Positions 59,568-64,000 of a stretch of 64,000 nucleotides of DNA are shown one piece after another. The notes beneath the pieces were generated by a model. That model worked only from the letters and a program-made list of their open reading frames with translations. It ran no database searches and was not told where the DNA came from. The translations under genes were made by a program, and so were the position numbers. Position 1 is the stretch's first letter. Every line of letters begins with the position of its first letter. Source of the stretch: Candidatus Rifleibacteriota bacterium (GTDB taxonomy: Bacteria; Muiribacteriota; Ozemobacteria; Ozemobacterales; Ozemobacteraceae); the NCBI GenBank assembly GCA_012517355.1, contig JAAYVD010000150.1, forward strand, positions 1 to 64,000, given 5' to 3'.

Positions 59568-60290
59568 ATGGGCAAGGGCGAGGGAAGGGACGAAACGGCG
59601 GCAACCGTGCACCGGACCACGGTCGGACCCATCGTGGAAGGTGGCCCGGTGGCTTGGCGCGCCGACCACGCCACCGCGTTCTTCCACCAGCACCTGGTGG
59701 TGCGGCCCGGGGAGCGGGTGGCCGAGCCGGGGTGCGGAACCGGGGTTCTCAGCCTGTTCTGCGCCAGGGCAGGGGCGGCCACCGTCGTCGGCACCGATCT
59801 CGACCCGGTCGCCCTGGCGGCGGCCCGGCAGAACGCCGTCGCCAACGGCCTGGCGGACCGGGTGGAATTCCGCGAGGGCTCGCTGCTGGAGCCGGTGACC
59901 GGGCCTCTCGACCTGGTGGTGGCCTTGCTGCCCCACCGGCCCGCCCCCCGGCCCATCAATCCGCGCCTCTATGGCGGCCCCGACGGCACCGATCTGCTGC
60001 TGGCCGTGATCGTCCAGGCGGCGGCCCGCCTGGTGGCGGGTGGCCGGCTGGTGCTCTACCTCAACAGCATCGCCAACCCACGGCGGGTGCTGGCCGCCTT
60101 CGGGCAGACCTTCGCCGTGCGACGGCTGGCCGGCAAACCGAGGCCATTCACCCGGGAGGAGTTCGACGCGCTGACCCCGGGGCTGTTCGACCATCTCGTC
60201 GCCCAGAAGGCGCGCGGCGAGGCCGAGTTCACCGAGGACGGGCCCGTCCCGGCCTTCACGGCCGACCTGTATGAAGGCACCCGGCGATGA
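59568..60290 (+). CDS. SAM-dependent methyltransferase (HemK/PrmC-like fold)
   Basis: A 240-residue class I methyltransferase. Motif I is VAEPGCGTGVLSLFCA, the acidic loop is GTDLDPVALAAARQN, and the post-motif LDLVVALLPHRPAP occupies the position of the NPPY motif in HemK-type enzymes, with the first residues changed. The target could be a protein or a small molecule. The start at 59568 follows GAGGGCC; a second start option is 24 codons further. Its stop lies 145 bp before the YdjC start on the same strand. Confidence 0.82.
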   Translation: MGKGEGRDETAATVHRTTVGPIVEGGPVAWRADHATAFFHQHLVVRPGERVAEPGCGTGVLSLFCARAGAATVVGTDLDPVALAAARQNAVANGLADRVEFREGSLLEPVTGPLDLVVALLPHRPAPRPINPRLYGGPDGTDLLLAVIVQAAARLVAGGRLVLYLNSIANPRRVLAAFGQTFAVRRLAGKPRPFTREEFDALTPGLFDHLVAQKARGEAEFTEDGPVPAFTADLYEGTRR

Positions 60291-60435
60291 TGGGGCCCTC
60301 CGTTTCCCCGGCACCGGCTCCAATCACGCCCTCCCGGCCCGCGGCGAATCCCGGTCCAGATGCGGCTTTGGTTGCCCGGGCGGGGTTCGGCCCGGTCGCG
60401 GCAACCCGCCGTTTTCCGGAGGCAGGGGGCGCGCC

Positions 60436-61320
60436 GTGATCGGTTCCACAGGCGGGACAGGCCCGGCCGCCCTGATCGTCACGGCCGACGACCTGGGCCT
60501 GTGTGCCGAGGTCGATGCGGGAATCCTCGACCTGGTGAGGGCCGGAATGGTCACCGCGGTGGCGGTCCTGGTGAACGAGCCGCACCGGCCCGACCTTTCC
60601 CCCTTCCTGGCGGCGGGAACCAGCCTCGGTCTGCACGTCAATCTTTCCCTGGGCCGCCCGGTGGCGCCGGCGGGCGAGGTGCCGTCGTTGGCGGGGCCAG
60701 ACGGGTGCTTCGCGGGGGGGCCGACCGACACGACGTCGGAAGTGCCCCTTGGCCGCCATGGAGGGCGGCGCGAAACGCCCGTTTCGCGCACCGCCAGGGG
60801 ATCGGCGGGGTTGGCGCGGGGTTGGGCGATGGAAGAGGTCCGGCGCGAGCTGGCCGCCCAGGTCGAGGCCTTCCGCCGGCTGGCCGGCCGGGACCCGGCG
60901 CATCTGACCAGCCACAAACACCTGGCCGAAGCCGACCCCCTCCTGTTCGAGGTGTTTCTCGACGCGGCGGCCGGCCTCCGGTGCCCGGTCCGGACCCGGG
61001 GCGATGCCGCCCGGCGGCGGTGCTGCGAGCGGGGGATCGCCACTCCCGACAGGTTTCTTGGTGACGTCTGTCGCGGGGGATACTGGACGGAGGAACGGCT
61101 GGCGCGGGAACTGGGCCGGCCGGCGGCAGGGGTGACCGAACTGATGTGCCACCCGGGGCGGGCGATGGCGGCCCGGCCTGGCATCTGGTATGCGGAGGAG
61201 CGTGAGGTCGAGCGGCAAGGCCTGTTGGCGGCGGCCGCAACGGTCACGGCGGGTCGGTGGCGGGGGTGGTCCCTGGTGGGTTTCGAGAGCCTGCACCCGG
61301 CCGGGCGGGAGGGGGAATGA
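60436..61320 (+). CDS. YdjC/ChbG-family deacetylase carrying an in-frame 81-bp element
   Basis: A 294-residue protein. The family's metal site is visible: TADDLGLC (Asp-Asp) near residue 18, LGLHVNLSLG near 62, TSHKHL near 157 and ELMCHPG near 236. ChbG/YdjC enzymes remove acetyl groups from N-acetylated sugars such as chito-oligosaccharides. Residues about 95-122 (PTDTTSEVPLGRHGGRRE and SRTARGS) come from one palindromic unit placed between two conserved parts, so the fold should tolerate it as a loop. The GTG start at 60436 is chosen by homology; the open frame extends to 60271 but that part is not family-like. Its stop overlaps the next ATG. Confidence 0.82.
   Translation: MIGSTGGTGPAALIVTADDLGLCAEVDAGILDLVRAGMVTAVAVLVNEPHRPDLSPFLAAGTSLGLHVNLSLGRPVAPAGEVPSLAGPDGCFAGGPTDTTSEVPLGRHGGRRETPVSRTARGSAGLARGWAMEEVRRELAAQVEAFRRLAGRDPAHLTSHKHLAEADPLLFEVFLDAAAGLRCPVRTRGDAARRRCCERGIATPDRFLGDVCRGGYWTEERLARELGRPAAGVTELMCHPGRAMAARPGIWYAEEREVERQGLLAAAATVTAGRWRGWSLVGFESLHPAGREGE
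60720..60800 (-). repeat. 81-bp palindromic element inside the YdjC gene
   Basis: Reverse orientation: CCGACCGACACGACGTCGG, then CCCCTTGGCCGCCATGGAGG, then the core GCGCGAAACGCCCGTTTCGC, ending CCAGGGG. Open in the gene frame. Confidence 0.85.
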
Positions 61321-62435
61321 ACCTGGTCGTCCTCGATTTCAGCGGGTATGGGAACCCCTTCGACCCGCTCAGCGACGCGCTGATCGTCGAGGCCTGCCGC
61401 CGGCGGGGGTGGGCGGCGGAGATCCGGGCGGCCGGGTGCGGGAAGGTGGCGCACGGGTGCCGCGGTCGGCCCAGCCGGCCAGGCCGGCCGGCGACCGGCG
61501 CGGAGCCATTCCCGGAGCCGACCGGCACGATTTCGGCCACACCCCTTTGCCGCCACGAAGGGCGGCGCGAAACGCCCGTTTCGCGCATCGCAAAGGGGCC
61601 GACCGGCACGCGGTCGGAAGGGCTGCCCCGTGGCCATCACGGAGGGCGGCGCGAAACGCCCGTGACGCGCACCGTCAAGGGGCTGTCCGGCCGGGACGGG
61701 GTTTCTGTCTGGTTGAGGTATGACCTGCGGACGCCGGAAGATCTCGCCTGGGTGGTGCAGGTGGCGCGTGACCTGAAGCAGTCGGGAGTCCGGGTGTTCC
61801 CTCGGTCGGAGGCGATCGAAGGGTCGGAGGACAAGTGGCTGACCGCCCGGGCCCTGGCAAAGGCCGGGATCCCCATTCCCCCCACCGCTCTGGGAACCGG
61901 GGTGGCGGCCGGCTCCCTGGCGAAGCGGGAAACGGAGGGGCCGCGCCGCCGGCCCTGGCAGCCTGGGGGCCTTACCGACGTGGGTTCGGTCCCGTTCCCG
62001 CTCATCGTGAAGCCGCGGGTCGGCTGGGGGGCTCGCCAGACGCAGGTCTTCCGGTCGGCGGCCGAGCCCGGCCTGGCGGAGGCGGTGACTGGCGAGGCCG
62101 TGGTCCAGCCCTTCCTGCCCCATGACCGGACGCTGATTGCGGCGGTGGCGGCGGGTCGCCCTCTCGCCTGCATCGAGGACATCGGCGGGGGGCTGCGGGC
62201 GGAGGGACGTGTGGGGACGATCGCCTTTCCGCCCGGCGCGGCCGACCTCGCGGCGAGGGCTTTGGCGGCGGTGGGGCTGGTCACGGGAACGGTCGACCTG
62301 ATCGAGACCGTCGACGGTCTGCGGGTCCTCGAGGTGAATTCCGCGCCCCGGCTGACCTATCCGCACCTGCCGGAGATCGATCTGGCCGGGCCGATGGTCG
62401 AGGCGGTGCTGGCGTGGTGGGGGTCGGAACCATGA
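61317..62435 (+). CDS. ATP-grasp ligase carrying three in-frame 81-bp elements
   Basis: A 372-residue protein of the RimK-like ATP-grasp group. Core segments are SEDKWLTARALAKAGIPIPPT, FPLIVKPRVGWGARQTQVF (ATP-binding Lys), VVQPFLPHDRTLI and VLEVNSAPRLTYPH (metal ligands). Residues about 68-122 come from two tandem reverse-oriented units (PLCRHEGRRETPVSRIAKGP type), placed between the N-terminal domain and the central domain. A third, diverged, forward unit encodes about 200-226 just before the ATP-binding strand. Family members form amide bonds with amino acids. It overlaps its neighbours by four bases on both sides (ATGA), so all three proteins are co-translated. Confidence 0.82.
   Translation: MNLVVLDFSGYGNPFDPLSDALIVEACRRRGWAAEIRAAGCGKVAHGCRGRPSRPGRPATGAEPFPEPTGTISATPLCRHEGRRETPVSRIAKGPTGTRSEGLPRGHHGGRRETPVTRTVKGLSGRDGVSVWLRYDLRTPEDLAWVVQVARDLKQSGVRVFPRSEAIEGSEDKWLTARALAKAGIPIPPTALGTGVAAGSLAKRETEGPRRRPWQPGGLTDVGSVPFPLIVKPRVGWGARQTQVFRSAAEPGLAEAVTGEAVVQPFLPHDRTLIAAVAAGRPLACIEDIGGGLRAEGRVGTIAFPPGAADLAARALAAVGLVTGTVDLIETVDGLRVLEVNSAPRLTYPHLPEIDLAGPMVEAVLAWWGSEP
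61518..61682 (-). repeat. Two tandem palindromic elements inside the ATP-grasp gene
   Basis: Units 61518-61598 (81 bp) and 61599-61682 (84 bp) lie head to tail without spacer. Each starts with a CCGACCGGCACG palindrome arm and contains GCGCGAAACGCCCG. Both lengths are multiples of three. Confidence 0.88.
61913..61993 (+). repeat. Diverged 81-bp element inside the ATP-grasp gene
   Basis: Contains GCGGGAAACGGAGG and ends CCGACGTGGGTTCGGTCCC. The palindromic arms have decayed but length and order fit the family. Confidence 0.55.
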
Positions 62436-63712
62436 AGATCCTGCTGTGCTGTCCGTATCCCCTCGCCGAGGCGCGGGGGAACAGCGTGGCGGCCAGCCGC
62501 CTGGCGGCGGGGTTCCGGCGGGCGGGGCACGCGGTCGCCGTCCTGGCGCCTCCGGAGGTCGATGACCCGGCGGCGGTGCGGAGCCTGGCCGGCCGGTTCC
62601 GACCGGACGTCGTCCTGGTCATGCATGCGTGGCGGTGTGCCCGGGCCTTCGAGGCCCTCGGCGGAGAGGGCTTCCTGGCAGGCAGGGAAACGGACGATCC
62701 CTGCGATCGTCCGCGGCGGGCAGGCGGTGAGGCTGACCGCACGCCGGCCGGCCCCTTTGCGGCGCGCGAAACGGGCGTTTCGCGCGGCCATCCGTCGCGG
62801 CCTGGGTACCCTTCCGAACTCGTGCCGGTCGGCCGCCCCCCGACCAGGCGGGAAACCGACAGGGCGCGCGGCCATCCGGGGGGGCTAGGGGAGCCTGCCG
62901 ACCTCCTGGCCGCCGGGGCGCCGCCCCGGGTGGTCTCCCTGCGGGGGACCGACCTCAACGAGATGTTCGACCGGCCCGACACCGCCGCGGTGGTGCGGGC
63001 GGTGCTGGATGCCAGCGCCGCCATCGCGGTCTTCCATGCCGAGGCGCACCAGCGCCTGGTGCGGGCGGGCCCTGGGTGGGCGGGGAAGGCGCGCCTGATC
63101 GCCAACGGCGTGTCCCTGGGGTGTTCGGAGGTCGATTTCCGGGGCCGGCTGGGGATTCCGCGTGGGGCGTTCGTGTTCGGAGCGGTGGCGGGATTGCGGG
63201 AGGTGAAGCGTCCTCTGCTGGTGTTGCCCTGGCTGGAGCGGTTGCGCGGGTCGGAGCCGCGGGTGGCCTGGATGCACGCGGGCGGGCCGCAGGAGCCGGC
63301 GATGGCGGAAGAACTGCGGGCCTTCGCCCGGGGCCGGCCCTGGGTGTTCCACCTGGACCACGTGCCGCCGGCCGAGATCGATTCCTTCCTGCGCGCCGCC
63401 GACGTGTTCGTGGCGGCCAGCCGGTCGGAAGGGATGCCCCACGCGGTGCGCGAGGCGATGCTGGCCGGCCTTCCCCTGCTGTTGTCGGACATCGACGGGC
63501 ACCGGGCCATGGCCGTTCCCGAGCGGGAGGCCCTGTTCTTCACCGACGAGGCCGGGTTCCTCGGACAGGCCCGCCGGCTGCTGACCGATGCCGGGGAATG
63601 CCGGCGGCTGGGTTCCGCTGCCCGGGCCCGCGTCGAGGCAGACCTGGCCCGGGATGACGAGATCGGTTCCTACCTGGCCCTGTTCTCGGAGGTGCTCGGA
63701 CGCGCTTGTTGA
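62432..63712 (+). CDS. GT4-family glycosyltransferase carrying three in-frame 81-bp elements
   Basis: A 426-residue retaining glycosyltransferase of the GT4/GT-B type. The first Rossmann domain starts MKILLCCPYPLAEARGNSV and includes SLRGTDLNEMF. The nucleotide-sugar half has ANGVSLG, FVFGAVAGLREVKRP and the E-x7-E motif SRSEGMPHAVREAM. Residues about 81-162 are encoded by three tandem palindromic units (for example GPFAARETGVSRGHPSRPG), inserted in the N-terminal half between MHAWRCARAFEAL and PRVVSLRGTD. This makes the protein about 80 residues longer than a plain GT4. It closes the deacetylase-ligase-transferase cassette; its ATG overlaps the ATP-grasp stop. Confidence 0.85.
   Translation: MKILLCCPYPLAEARGNSVAASRLAAGFRRAGHAVAVLAPPEVDDPAAVRSLAGRFRPDVVLVMHAWRCARAFEALGGEGFLAGRETDDPCDRPRRAGGEADRTPAGPFAARETGVSRGHPSRPGYPSELVPVGRPPTRRETDRARGHPGGLGEPADLLAAGAPPRVVSLRGTDLNEMFDRPDTAAVVRAVLDASAAIAVFHAEAHQRLVRAGPGWAGKARLIANGVSLGCSEVDFRGRLGIPRGAFVFGAVAGLREVKRPLLVLPWLERLRGSEPRVAWMHAGGPQEPAMAEELRAFARGRPWVFHLDHVPPAEIDSFLRAADVFVAASRSEGMPHAVREAMLAGLPLLLSDIDGHRAMAVPEREALFFTDEAGFLGQARRLLTDAGECRRLGSAARARVEADLARDDEIGSYLALFSEVLGRAC
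62671..62916 (+). repeat. Three tandem 81-bp palindromic elements inside the glycosyltransferase gene
   Basis: Units 62671-62751, 62752-62832 and 62836-62916, with three bases between the last two. The middle unit keeps the core GCGCGAAACGGGCGTTTCGC and the end CCGAACTCGTGCCGGTCGG; the outer two are decayed. Confidence 0.75.
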
Positions 63713-63982
63713 CCTGCCCGGGATCGGCGACCTGGCCGGGGTGGCCGGGCGCCAGGCGCTTGCGGCGGTCCGGGTGCAGGTTTTCGCCGGAGGGTCCCCC
63801 CGCGTGGCCCTTGGCGGGATGGGGCGGGTTCCCGCCTGTGACCCGCCAGGAGCCCTGGAGTCGGGCCTGGAACCGGGCGAGGGTTTCCCGCCGGGTTGGG
63901 TGGTGATACCATGACGGGGCTGGGTGCGGGGGAACCGTGGCCGAACCCCGGACGGGTACACCACAGGGAGGGGAAGGAAATC
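63713..63982. other. Intergenic stretch with a possible -10 box
   Basis: Nothing is recognised except GGTGATACCATG at 63902-63913, which resembles the TACCAT -10 sites used elsewhere, about 70 bp before the next start. Confidence 0.35.
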
Positions 63983-64000
63983 ATGGACGGCAGGACGGTC
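63983..64000 (+). CDS. Start of an unidentified gene, cut by the window end
   Basis: ATG at 63983 follows GGGAGGGGAAGG at a good distance. Only six codons (MDGRTV) are visible, so no function can be given. Confidence 0.5.

Noticed and set aside
58837-59604. A minus-strand low-complexity Arg-Lys-Asn repeat protein gene
   Set aside because: The frame is open only because the repeat has no stops. Two other phases are also open, no ribosome-binding site is seen, and a plus-strand terminator hairpin lies inside it. Kept as a refutable alternative in the findings.
60271-60435. A longer N-terminus for the YdjC protein
   Set aside because: The extra 55 codons are Gly/Arg/Pro-rich and precede the conserved first strand. 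A GTG just before the family-like sequence fits better.
61518-62916. The tandem palindromic units as a CRISPR array
   Set aside because: Units are 81 bp with no alternating unique spacers, lie inside genes and have no cas genes nearby.
1-64000. tRNA, rRNA, riboswitch or insertion-sequence genes
   Set aside because: I looked for cloverleaf arms, rRNA signature blocks and transposase motifs by eye and saw none; short or divergent RNAs could be missed without a covariance search.

Overview
The window is 64 kb of very GC-rich bacterial chromosome with dense coding on both strands and no rRNA, tRNA, phage or insertion-sequence genes that I can recognise. The cell must have an outer membrane: there is an SLH-domain porin ending in phenylalanine, a PorV/FadL-like barrel protein, several lipoproteins and a prolipoprotein diacylglyceryl transferase. 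The cysS-mrnC pair, SLH-porin envelope, clostripain-like peptidases, tandem PilZ protein and SpoIIE phosphatase together suggest a diderm lineage on the Terrabacteria side. A Riflebacteria/Ozemobacterota-like genome is my best guess, but no marker in the window proves it.

Layout. 1-2.4 kb (minus): rlmB-like start, mrnC, cysS. 2.5-19.3 kb: mostly single plus-strand genes with their own promoters (HEAT and TPR proteins, a C11 peptidase, a phospholipase D-like protein, a LysM-SGNH hydrolase, a phosphodiesterase/phosphatase, a subtilase, a thioredoxin-fold protein). A 28-residue membrane protein gene with its own promoter and terminator lies at 5.0-5.2 kb on the minus strand. 19.5-26.6 kb (minus): 44-residue protein, HEAT protein, ankyrin protein, ABC ATPase, ABC permease, LysM protein. 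26.8-34.2 kb: metallophosphoesterase, an ATP-grasp/esterase pair, lgt-photolyase and a class III cyclase. 34.3-39.2 kb (minus): YitT family, SpoIIE phosphatase, a pentameric ligand-gated ion channel homologue. 39.4-47.7 kb (minus): a six-gene envelope cluster (SLH porin, two proteins with glycan-binding-like modules, a barrel protein, two exported proteins) closed by a terminator. 48.2-54.5 kb: lipoprotein, YkgJ protein, PilZ protein, second C11 peptidase. 54.9-58.4 kb (minus): MATE exporter, histidine kinase, response regulator. 58.6-59.5 kb: a promoter, a 50-residue ORF, a pyrimidine-rich degenerate repeat and a terminator. 59.6-63.7 kb (plus): methyltransferase, then a tightly coupled YdjC deacetylase / ATP-grasp ligase / GT4 glycosyltransferase cassette.

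The most unusual feature is an 81-bp palindromic element (about 84 bp in two copies). I count about 17 units; 11 of them are inserted in frame inside five protein-coding genes, sometimes as head-to-tail pairs or triplets. Because the unit is 27 codons long and has open frames in both directions, it adds peptide rather than breaking the gene. This resembles the Rickettsia palindromic elements but lies in an apparently unrelated genome. At least three other dispersed repeat families (a 120-bp multi-hairpin element, a 160-bp element and a 36-bp element) occupy intergenic regions.

Regulatory signals are unusually legible. Several genes have a TTGNNN box 17 bp from a TANNNT box. Others have only a GGTANNAT extended -10, and in three cases this lies 6-7 nt before the start codon, suggesting leaderless mRNAs.
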